Source: Lachnospiraceae bacterium UBA7110 (GTDB lineage Bacteria > Bacillota > Clostridia > Lachnospirales > Lachnospiraceae). Taken from it: a stretch of DNA of 6,286 nt. The translations under genes were made by a program, and so were the position numbers. The notes below the pieces were generated by a model. It was not told where the DNA came from and ran no database searches. It saw only the letters and a program-made list of their open reading frames with translations. Location of the stretch: NCBI GenBank assembly GCA_002492295.1, contig DKYC01000112.1:449-6734 (forward strand). Direction: 5' to 3'. Within the stretch, counting starts at the first letter, position 1. Each line of letters begins with the position of its first letter. Below are positions 1 to 6,286 of this stretch, piece after piece.

Positions 1-76
1 CATAACCACCTTGTCATTGATGAAGTGACCGCCCCCCCATGGCGTGGAAATAGCATAACTGGGACACCGCTTATAC

Positions 77-2944
77 TTACTCCTCAAACATATCCTGAAT
101 TTGCCCAAGAATATATTCATTATTAAACCAAAAACACTGTTTTGTCATAATGTCACCATTTGGCAATTCACTGCCATTGCTTCTAGGATTTTCCGTATCC
201 GCATATCCTATGGATTTCAAATCATAGTACACCAATGATGCATGAGGACGAATGGATATGATTTTGTTATATGCCTTTGGAGATTTACACAATCTATACT
301 CTTTACGCTTTGGATTTGTATTTTTGGAATCAGGAAAATTATTTAACATTCTGCTTTTCCCTCTCTTTGTTAAAATTAAAGAGCCGTCCTCCTTTTGGTC
401 TTTTACAAATTTAACGCCCTTTCGAATAATGTCCCTGATATCATCCCATCCTTCATGGATAATGTGTTCATCTTCCTGTGGCAGACTCCAAAAACGGGCG
501 CCATGAAATACAAAATCATCACCCTTTTCTTTAAAAACAGACCATAAAAACTGTCTGTCAACCATCTCCTCATAAACAGTTGATTCTTCCCAGCTTTCTT
601 CCATCAACTCCTTAAATTCAAATGCCGAAAATGATATGTCCTCATTCATTGTCAAATCACTATTAACACGCAAAGTTTTTACATATGTATTTGATCTGAC
701 AAACTCTTCTGCCTGCCCACTGGTTATCCCAAGCATAGCGAATGTAGTCCGTGCAAATTCCGCCTTATCAATCGTTTTCCTAGATGACCATTGTTCAAAA
801 TCATCTGGTTCCATTAAGGACTGTCTTATCTCTGTAACTGTCATTCCAATGTATGGTTTAAAACGGTTTAAGACAATTTCCTCGAAAGTGTGTCCCCTAA
901 GCTCATCCGCATCACTGATAATTGCATCATACTGTCGTATAATATCATAAGTTTCCTCATCTTTATCGGGGTCATATAGTAAATTATTTGCATCAATATA
1001 TTCGTTAAACAACTGATTCATATACGAGGGCTTAAACGAAAATGCACGTCCGCCATTTTTTGTGCAGGGTGATAAATAATGAGCCTCCCTTTCATGAAGG
1101 TCTGAATATCTGCCCTCATTCACACAATCCCTGATATATCTGTAATCCTGCTCTATCATAGCCATATCGACTTCCGGAATTTTAACATATGCCGATTTAT
1201 AAAATGGAAATTGGAATGGTGTTTTCCCCTGATTGGTTTCATCAATATAATATACCAGCATCATCAGTTTGCATTTGTTGTATATATGGGAATCACAAAA
1301 TCTTTCCGGTAAATGCCCATTTCGGTTAATCATTCCCAAAACCAGTCTTTCCTTCACTTTTAACCCTGCCCTGGTTTTATATATCAATGGACTGACCTTC
1401 AGCTCCACTCCAACAGCACCCAAATCGGCCTGTGCTTCATTATCTCGTGGTTCATCAAAATACACTTCCTGTACTAAAAAACCAATTCTGCCTTTATCAC
1501 CTCTATGGAATACCCCTTCATCATCTGTCCATCCCTGAATGCACTTTTCTGCATAATATTGCAACATATCCTCACGATGTTTTCCATGTTCCTCAAGTTC
1601 ATAAACATCACCTACAGCGTAACCTTCTAATGCCTTTGCGTGACGCAGAATATCCCGTCTGTCATGTTTGTCATATTCATAAGAAAGTGGCATTCCTTCT
1701 CCTTTCGATGGCTCATTTTCCATAATAACATCAAGCACTTCTCCCATTCTTGTAATCATGGGAACTACTAATGCATTTCCCATACAGAAATATCTCATTC
1801 TTTTTGGCATTCCTGAGTTCGTCCAATCGTCATCAAAACCTTGCAGCCTTTCCGCCTCAATAGGTGTCAGCAGGCGCAGCCTGCCAGAACCCGGGTCGGT
1901 TACTACATGAGTACTTCTATTTAATGTAGATTCACTTGTCAGCATTGTTCTTCCCGGTCTATCCCATGGGTCAGGAAATGCTACAGGTCCTTCTGAAAAA
2001 GTGTATTCATGACCATCTTTTGTCTTTCTTGGAATCTTCTTTGCCCCCTTTAAATAAACCCACTTTGGCATCTTATCTTCTGATATATAAAACTCTTCTT
2101 CTGCATTTTCCTGAAGTATCTGCCTAATCAATATAGGTTGAATTTCATTTTCCGTAATATCACAAGTATAAATTTTACCATCATGCATATAACCCGCCTT
2201 ATCAAATGCAAATGCAAAATTATCTGATATACGAATTATGTCACCGTCTGTGGCATAAGCCCCTAAAGTTCCATTAACAATATCCGTATTTGAAACAATG
2301 GGAAATGCCTGCACCATAAATCCTCTTTGGGATATCACATCGGATGGTGTTACCTCTTTCATATTCCGTCCATATGCAGTGTCATTTCTGTATGCAAATA
2401 TAAAAGTCCTCCTTCGTCTCTGTGCTGCACCATATGAGGCGGCATTCACAACGCGCCACTCAGCAGAATAATTTAACCCGGCTAAACAGGCTAATATAAT
2501 TCCAAAATCCCTTCCACGCTGACTTGCCGGAGACTTGAGCAGTCTATCCACATTTTCAAAAATACAAAAGGCAGGCTTTTTAGCAATAATTGTATCCCGG
2601 ATCTGCCACCACAAAACCCCTTTCTTTCCTTCAATTCCATGTGCCGATGCTAATGTATGGGCAACGCTATAATCCTGACACGGGAACCCACCTACTAGCA
2701 AATTGTGGTCCGGTATCGCATTCTTATCCATCAAAGAAATATCTTCTCCAGTATGGTACTCTCCACGCATATCCTGTAAATCCCCAAAATGTCCTACATA
2801 ACAGTCATGAGCCCACTGATTAACCTTATCCGGCTCCCATTGTGAAAACCAGGTTGTATTCCACCCGGTTCCTAATCTTTCCATTCCTACACGGAATCCT
2901 CCAACTCCCGCAAAGAGTTCACACATTGTTTTCTCCATTGGCAT
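77..2944 (-). CDS. Fused C5-cytosine DNA methyltransferase / Sau3AI-MutH-family restriction endonuclease (predicted GATC specificity)
   Basis: One 955-aa chain predicted to methylate cytosine and cut unmethylated copies of the same site. The methyltransferase half (about 1-405) has every key m5C motif: I, FAGVGGFRVG at 11-20; Glu37 (motif II); IV, GGFPCQDYS at 85-93 with catalytic Cys89; VI, ENV at 130-132; VIII, QRRRR at 175-179; a target-recognition region of about 150 residues; then RLLTPIEAERLQGF at 357-370 and motif X, GNA at 389-391. The second half (about 418-955) is Sau3AI-like. Its first MutH fold has LEGYAVGDV near 439-447, KGRIGFLVQEVYF at 484-496, and the active site Asp507, Glu514, Lys516 in the exact MutH spacing (DxxxxGVELK). 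A second MutH-like fold starts near 682 (LRGHTFEEIV). Length matches M.Sau3AI plus Sau3AI. Start: ATG at 2944 has AAGGAGG 8 nt upstream; the in-frame ATG at 2977 has no Shine-Dalgarno. GATC specificity is inferred from the family. A separate methyltransferase and endonuclease would result if one base were missing at the junction. Confidence 0.93.
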   Translation of the reverse strand: MPMEKTMCELFAGVGGFRVGMERLGTGWNTTWFSQWEPDKVNQWAHDCYVGHFGDLQDMRGEYHTGEDISLMDKNAIPDHNLLVGGFPCQDYSVAHTLASAHGIEGKKGVLWWQIRDTIIAKKPAFCIFENVDRLLKSPASQRGRDFGIILACLAGLNYSAEWRVVNAASYGAAQRRRRTFIFAYRNDTAYGRNMKEVTPSDVISQRGFMVQAFPIVSNTDIVNGTLGAYATDGDIIRISDNFAFAFDKAGYMHDGKIYTCDITENEIQPILIRQILQENAEEEFYISEDKMPKWVYLKGAKKIPRKTKDGHEYTFSEGPVAFPDPWDRPGRTMLTSESTLNRSTHVVTDPGSGRLRLLTPIEAERLQGFDDDWTNSGMPKRMRYFCMGNALVVPMITRMGEVLDVIMENEPSKGEGMPLSYEYDKHDRRDILRHAKALEGYAVGDVYELEEHGKHREDMLQYYAEKCIQGWTDDEGVFHRGDKGRIGFLVQEVYFDEPRDNEAQADLGAVGVELKVSPLIYKTRAGLKVKERLVLGMINRNGHLPERFCDSHIYNKCKLMMLVYYIDETNQGKTPFQFPFYKSAYVKIPEVDMAMIEQDYRYIRDCVNEGRYSDLHEREAHYLSPCTKNGGRAFSFKPSYMNQLFNEYIDANNLLYDPDKDEETYDIIRQYDAIISDADELRGHTFEEIVLNRFKPYIGMTVTEIRQSLMEPDDFEQWSSRKTIDKAEFARTTFAMLGITSGQAEEFVRSNTYVKTLRVNSDLTMNEDISFSAFEFKELMEESWEESTVYEEMVDRQFLWSVFKEKGDDFVFHGARFWSLPQEDEHIIHEGWDDIRDIIRKGVKFVKDQKEDGSLILTKRGKSRMLNNFPDSKNTNPKRKEYRLCKSPKAYNKIISIRPHASLVYYDLKSIGYADTENPRSNGSELPNGDIMTKQCFWFNNEYILGQIQDMFEE
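1691..1705 (-). promoter_or_regulatory. Internal ribosome-binding site and ATG at the methyltransferase/endonuclease junction
   Basis: The minus strand reads AAAGGAG, five bases, then ATG at 1693-1691, in frame with the fusion gene. Translation from here would give a 538-aa protein (MPLSYEYDKHD at its start) holding only the endonuclease. This is close to the size of free Sau3AI. The site falls in the short linker, about 27 residues after methyltransferase motif X and just before the MutH-like domain. Inference: either the relic of a separate endonuclease gene's start or a working internal start. The sequence match is clear; its use in the cell is not shown. Confidence 0.55.
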
Positions 2945-2952
2945 AATAATGT

Positions 2953-2959
2953 CCTCCTT
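2953..2959 (-). promoter_or_regulatory. Ribosome-binding site of the restriction-modification fusion gene
   Basis: Minus-strand AAGGAGG, a full anti-16S match, lies 8 nt before the ATG at 2944. It decides the start: the longer reading from the ATG at 2977 would add 11 residues (MRWLDSKEDII), but that ATG follows CGAAAATAA with no Shine-Dalgarno, and the true ribosome-binding site would then lie inside the coding sequence. Confidence 0.88.
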
Positions 2960-2999
2960 GGAATCTAGCCACCTCATTTATTTTCGAGTCCGAATGCCC

Positions 3000-5900
3000 C
3001 TACACCCCATCTGCCATCCGTTCTGCCAAAAGCATCGCAACGCGCTGCACTTCCTCCACGTCAAGGTTTGTCACCGCCTCCAAAAATGCCTGCATATCTG
3101 CCCGGATTTGCTCAGGATACGAAAACCCTCGCAGCTTTTTTGCCGCCTCGTCCGCCGCGTCAAATTCCATTTCCTGCATACTGACACGCACCATCTCCAC
3201 AAGCGCAAGAAGCACCGAATAGTCCGTTACTTTCTCCGACGCTGAATCTCCAATCCCGAAAACCCCCTGCAGTCTCTGCCGGTAGCTGCGCCACTCCTCC
3301 AAAAAGACGGATGTCATGGATAAAATCGTTTCCGTTTTACCATCCCTTGCCGCATATTCCAAAACCCTCGCCATTCCAAAAAGAGTCACAATGCCAACCG
3401 TCCCCGCAAGGCTCTTCATTGCGTGCACCTGAATGCGGTACTGCTCCAGCTGCCCCTCTTCCAAAAGATGTAAATATGCCTGCTCCAAACGCCCGGCAGC
3501 CGTGTCAAGCTGTGCATAAAATTCCTTTACCGTGTTCTCCAAAAGCTCCTTATCCGGCAAATGCAGCCAGGCATAATCCCAATCCAGTCCCTCCACCAAA
3601 GGCAATTGTCCGAAAAGCTCCTCCTTCACATTGTCCGTTTGCTGCCTTGGCAACGCATCCGGTAATTTAGCCGGAACAGTTAATAGCAGTTCCTTTGGCA
3701 GATATGTTTTGAGCATCGCCTCGAGTTTTACCGGCATAATCGGCTTTGACAAAAAATCGTCAAACCCTTCCGACAAATATTTCTCCTTCGCACCCGATAC
3801 CGCGTTTGCCGTCAGCACAATAATAGGCGTATCCTTACAGGGACACAGCGGCAGGTCTTTAATGTGATGCAGTGTTTCTATACCGTCCATCTCCGGCATC
3901 ATGTGGTCCAAAAAAATCAAATCAAAATGACGTTCCTGAACCAAGCGCAGACACTGGATTCCCCCATCCGCGTCTGTTACCTGAATCTGCGTTTCCTTGA
4001 GCAGACTGCGCAGCACTTTGCGGTTGACGGCATTGTCATCCACCACCAAAATCTCTGCATCCGGCGCGTAAACGCTCGTATCATAGCTGTATGTATCCGC
4101 CGCCTGCTGTACCTTCGCCTCAAAGTCCCCAATCGGCGTACTGTCAATAATCTTCTGCTCCAGTTCAAACCAAAACTTTGAACCTTTCCCGTATTCGCTT
4201 TCCACCTGCAGTTTACTGCCCAAAAGTGTCAAAAGCTGAATCGTGATATTCATGCCAAGCCCGCTGCCTTCGATATTGCGGTTCCTTTCCTCCTCAATCC
4301 GCTCAAACTCCGCAGACAGTTTTGGTAAGTCCTCCTTCTTAATCCCGATTCCCGTATCCCCGACTTCAAACAAAAGACGCACCGTATCCCCTGTGCTTTG
4401 GCTTTTCACCCGCAGCCACACCGTTCCCTCATGCGTGTATTTAACTGCATTAGTTAAAATATTGGTCAGCACCTGACGCAGACGCACATCATCACCATAC
4501 AGACGGGACGGAATCATATGGTCAATTTCTACTGTAAAGCAAAGGTTTTTGTCCGCCGCACGCTGCGCCGTCATATTCACCAAATCATGAATGAAACTGC
4601 TGAAATCATACAAAACCGGAACAATCTCCATCTTCCCGGATTCAATCTTGGAAAAGTCCAAAATATCATTAATCAGCGACAGCAGCGTCTGTCCCGCCGA
4701 ATGAATGTCCATCGCGTATTCCTTGACATTACGTTCCGTTGTCTCGCGTAAAATCATTTCATCCATGCCAAGCACCGCGTTAATCGGTGTTCGGATTTCG
4801 TGGGACATATGCGCTAAAAATTTTCCTTTTGCCTCATTTGCGACAAGCGCCTCATGCCTTGCCATGTCCGCGTTCTTCTTCGCCTGTGCAAGCATAATAC
4901 TCTGCCGCTCCTCCGCATCCGCCCAGTACTCCTTGGAGATGCGCAGAATATGAACAGCCGCAGTCGCTACAGCAAATGCAGTCATGCCGTACATCCCTGC
5001 CATATTTCCATACATATACATCTGCAAACCATACATAATCAGTTTGGAAATCTCCCCTGCCAACAGCACCGCCAAAGATATGACCGACAGCAATGTTTCG
5101 TTTTTCCGGTAACTGTTCTCAAGTTGAATAAGACTCATAATCCCCACTGCACAGACCACACACATTGTGGATGTCGAAATCTCCGCCATACTCTCCAATG
5201 GTTTTAATCCTGTCCACTGCAAAAAAATCTGCGCTCCCGCATTAAAAATAACGCCCCCCAGCAATACGGCAAACCGACGCGGATAGAGCATCCGCAGATT
5301 GCGCTCAAAATAAAATACCAAAAGCAGCGGTAGCATTAAGACAATATAATCCTGCACCATATAAGCGCCCTCTGTACTGTAGAAAAAGATTGGCAGGGTA
5401 TTGGTGCCAATAAAGCTGTAAACCCCCGCAACCAGTCCAAACAGCCCTAAGAATAACTCGCCCCGTCCCGGCTGTCTGGTGTGCCATCTTATCAGAGCAA
5501 GCATAAGCATAATAACCGCCGCGACCAAAATCAGCAGGCAGCAGACGATATCGACTAGGTTGCTTGCACTCAGCCCAATCACGACCACCTCCTGCATCTC
5601 AAGGACAATCTCCCCAAGCGCCACCTCTGTATCCGGCTCCAAAACCGTCAGCTCAATCTGCACCACCCCATGGGAAAACACATCGGGAATATCTACAGAA
5701 TGCTCCACATCGGAACTCTCATTTTCATCTTCCTGCCGGTAAATCTCCTCGCCGTCCAAAAGAACACGCACCCGCGCATTTTTCGAAAAAAAGCGCATTG
5801 TCGTATCCCCCAATTCTCCCGGCACCGTATTCTCAAAAACAATCGTGTCCACATCAGGATGTATCTCAAAATACGGCAGTGTCACATCCTTTTTTGTACC

Positions 5901-6059
5901 ATCCGACGCTTCAACGTACCATTCCCCATTAAAATCATACTGCAGACGCTCCGGTAAAAACGACACCTGCGTGTCCGCCTGATACCGAATCAGTGCAAAT
6001 ACCATAAACACACCAATGAAAAGGATTGTAAAACCTGCAAGTTTTCGTAAATATTTCAT
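3000..6059 (-). CDS. Membrane-bound hybrid sensor histidine kinase (seven-helix sensor, HisKA, HATPase_c, receiver, Hpt)
   Basis: A 1019-aa hybrid kinase carrying a phosphorelay in one chain. One N-terminal hydrophobic segment (about 8-24) precedes a mostly beta-looking outside domain (25-157). About seven membrane segments follow, near 158-190, 202-219, 235-251, 263-282, 293-312, 323-345 and 352-372. This layout is like the 7TMR-DISM receptors. A charged helical linker (375-412) leads to the H-box FLAHMSHEIRTP with His420, then the N-box NILTNAVKYT (Asn533/Asn537), G1 DTGIGI (Asp568-), F-box FERI (585-588) and G2 GSGLGM (598-603). The receiver has acidic Asp674/675, phospho-acceptor Asp718 in FLDHMMPEMDG, Thr750 and Lys772. 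The Hpt domain has HAMKSLAGTVG with His879. An 80-residue helical tail ends the protein. The ligand and final response regulator are not visible here. ATG at 6059 has GGAGG 6 nt upstream; a longer reading to 6278 would run antisense through the tRNA and is rejected. Divergent from the tRNA; the next gene starts 55 bp downstream. Confidence 0.93.
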   Translation of the reverse strand: MKYLRKLAGFTILFIGVFMVFALIRYQADTQVSFLPERLQYDFNGEWYVEASDGTKKDVTLPYFEIHPDVDTIVFENTVPGELGDTTMRFFSKNARVRVLLDGEEIYRQEDENESSDVEHSVDIPDVFSHGVVQIELTVLEPDTEVALGEIVLEMQEVVVIGLSASNLVDIVCCLLILVAAVIMLMLALIRWHTRQPGRGELFLGLFGLVAGVYSFIGTNTLPIFFYSTEGAYMVQDYIVLMLPLLLVFYFERNLRMLYPRRFAVLLGGVIFNAGAQIFLQWTGLKPLESMAEISTSTMCVVCAVGIMSLIQLENSYRKNETLLSVISLAVLLAGEISKLIMYGLQMYMYGNMAGMYGMTAFAVATAAVHILRISKEYWADAEERQSIMLAQAKKNADMARHEALVANEAKGKFLAHMSHEIRTPINAVLGMDEMILRETTERNVKEYAMDIHSAGQTLLSLINDILDFSKIESGKMEIVPVLYDFSSFIHDLVNMTAQRAADKNLCFTVEIDHMIPSRLYGDDVRLRQVLTNILTNAVKYTHEGTVWLRVKSQSTGDTVRLLFEVGDTGIGIKKEDLPKLSAEFERIEEERNRNIEGSGLGMNITIQLLTLLGSKLQVESEYGKGSKFWFELEQKIIDSTPIGDFEAKVQQAADTYSYDTSVYAPDAEILVVDDNAVNRKVLRSLLKETQIQVTDADGGIQCLRLVQERHFDLIFLDHMMPEMDGIETLHHIKDLPLCPCKDTPIIVLTANAVSGAKEKYLSEGFDDFLSKPIMPVKLEAMLKTYLPKELLLTVPAKLPDALPRQQTDNVKEELFGQLPLVEGLDWDYAWLHLPDKELLENTVKEFYAQLDTAAGRLEQAYLHLLEEGQLEQYRIQVHAMKSLAGTVGIVTLFGMARVLEYAARDGKTETILSMTSVFLEEWRSYRQRLQGVFGIGDSASEKVTDYSVLLALVEMVRVSMQEMEFDAADEAAKKLRGFSYPEQIRADMQAFLEAVTNLDVEEVQRVAMLLAERMADGV

Positions 6060-6063
6060 GTTC

Positions 6064-6070
6064 TTCCTCC
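6064..6070 (-). promoter_or_regulatory. Ribosome-binding site of the hybrid kinase
   Basis: Minus-strand GGAGGAA lies 4 nt before the ATG at 6059, so the GGAGG core is 6 nt away. It fixes the start at MKYLRKLAGF, which gives a normal positively charged N-terminus followed by a membrane segment. In-frame ATGs further upstream have no Shine-Dalgarno. Confidence 0.85.
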
Positions 6071-6097
6071 ATGTTTTCCCAAAGGAATTGTTCCCGT

Positions 6098-6120
6098 CGG
6101 GCAGAAGCGCCCGCATTTTT
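6098..6120 (+). terminator. Terminator-like hairpin with T-run in the divergent spacer
   Basis: On the plus strand CGGGC (6098-6102) pairs with GCCCG (6109-6113) around a 6-nt loop, and five T residues follow at 6116-6120 after CA. This has the form of a short intrinsic terminator facing the tRNA. No plus-strand gene lies upstream, so it would only stop antisense transcription coming through the kinase gene. On the minus strand the same hairpin could lie in the kinase leader. The stem has only 5 pairs, so chance is possible. Confidence 0.3.
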
Positions 6121-6146
6121 ATAATCAGTGGAAAATGAAAATTGAA
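6118..6146 (-). promoter_or_regulatory. Weak candidate promoter for the hybrid kinase
   Basis: Minus-strand TTCAAT (6141-6146) and TATAAA (6118-6123) are separated by 17 bases. The -10 box is fair, but the -35 box matches the consensus at only 3 of 6 positions. Transcription from it would begin near 6111, giving a leader of about 50 nt with a GC hairpin at its 5' end. Other A/T-rich positions in this spacer could serve instead. Confidence 0.25.
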
Positions 6147-6163
6147 ATTACCAAAAAAACATG

Positions 6164-6192
6164 TTGACATATCTGCCAAAACAATGTAAAAT
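6164..6192 (+). promoter_or_regulatory. Promoter of the tRNA-Leu gene
   Basis: A perfect -35 box TTGACA (6164-6169) and a -10 box TAAAAT (6187-6192) are separated by the ideal 17 bases. The predicted transcription start is around 6199, a few bases before the mature tRNA 5' end at 6204. This is typical of strong housekeeping stable-RNA promoters in Firmicutes. Confidence 0.85.
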
Positions 6193-6203
6193 ATTAATTG
6201 TTT

Positions 6204-6286
6204 GCAGGAGTGGCGGAATGGCAGACGCGCAGGCTTCAGGTGCCTGTAGTCGCAAGGCTGTGTGGGTTCAAGTCCCATCTCCTGCA
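6204..6286 (+). tRNA. tRNA-Leu (anticodon CAG)
   Basis: A complete 83-nt class II (long variable arm) tRNA cloverleaf can be folded by hand. The 7-bp acceptor stem is GCAGGAG with CTCCTGC, followed by discriminator A at 6286. The anticodon stem CAGGC/GCCTG (from 6230) encloses the loop TTCAGGT, giving anticodon CAG at 6237-6239. The variable arm is a hairpin, AGTC-GCAA-GGCT. The T arm is GTGGG/CCCAT around TTCAAGT. The long variable arm and anticodon both identify leucine, reading CUG codons. The window ends at the discriminator base, so whether CCA is encoded cannot be seen. Confidence 0.97.

Noticed and set aside
32..38. Run of seven C (G on the minus strand), a possible phase-variable tract
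   Set aside because: It follows the restriction-modification stop codon and lies in no gene I can identify, so a switching role has no support here.
1..76. Possible start of a further minus-strand gene at the left edge (AAGGTGG at 6-12, two frames open on the minus strand)
   Set aside because: AAGGTGG is an imperfect Shine-Dalgarno and lies only 2 nt from the ATG at 1-3. Any gene would lie outside the window, and neither open frame gives a protein I recognise.
2945..2977. 11-codon extension of the restriction-modification protein (MRWLDSKEDII)
   Set aside because: The ATG at 2977 lacks a ribosome-binding site, whereas AAGGAGG lies inside this extension at the right distance from the ATG at 2944.
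3977..4168. Short open frame inside the kinase gene, rich in arginine
   Set aside because: It is an out-of-frame reading of the receiver-domain region, with no ribosome-binding site or recognisable domain.
252..5957. Numerous plus-strand open frames of 60-120 codons
   Set aside because: All lie antisense to the two large genes, with biased composition (Pro, Ser, His, Cys rich), no supporting ribosome-binding sites and no known domains.
6060..6278. 73-codon upstream extension of the kinase reading frame (starting MGLEPTQPCD)
   Set aside because: It is the antisense translation of the tRNA-Leu gene plus the divergent promoter spacer. No Shine-Dalgarno precedes it, and a strong one precedes the ATG at 6059.
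1..6286. CRISPR array, insertion sequence, attachment site or long repeats
   Set aside because: No repeated spacer pattern, no transposase or integrase, and no clear terminal repeats were found on reading either strand. The tRNA 3' end is at the window edge, so an attachment site there cannot be judged.

Overview
The window looks like chromosomal DNA of a Clostridia-type Firmicute, most likely a Lachnospiraceae relative. This is an inference from three things: moderate GC, strong Shine-Dalgarno sequences (AAGGAGG and GGAGGAA), and the style of the large membrane-bound hybrid histidine kinase. There are two large genes, both on the minus strand, and one tRNA gene on the plus strand at the right edge.

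From right to left: a tRNA-Leu (anticodon CAG) at 6204-6286 reads rightward from a near-consensus sigma-70-type promoter. A 144-base divergent spacer separates it from a hybrid sensor kinase (3000-6059, 1019 aa). The kinase has an extracytoplasmic domain, a block of about seven membrane helices, HisKA and HATPase_c domains, a receiver and an Hpt domain. Only 55 bases further downstream, with no terminator visible between them, starts a 955-aa protein (77-2944). It joins a complete C5-cytosine DNA methyltransferase to a complete Sau3AI/MutH-type restriction endonuclease. Positions 1-76 are the downstream flank and contain no gene that can be assigned.

The main point of interest is the single-polypeptide restriction-modification protein. 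Sau3AI-family enzymes cut GATC, and their partner methyltransferase makes GATm5C, so a GATC target is the natural inference. Two further observations fit this. First, GATC is nearly absent from the window: I found 2 sites by eye, both inside the restriction-modification gene, against about 25 expected, and none in the kinase gene. Second, a good ribosome-binding site and ATG sit exactly at the methyltransferase/endonuclease junction (1691-1705). This suggests the protein came from two adjacent genes, and that a free 538-aa endonuclease could still be made from the same message.

The restriction-modification gene is visibly more AT-rich than the kinase gene, consistent with horizontal acquisition behind a resident gene. 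No functional link between the kinase and the restriction-modification protein is evident. Their closeness may simply mean that the kinase transcript reads into the restriction-modification gene.
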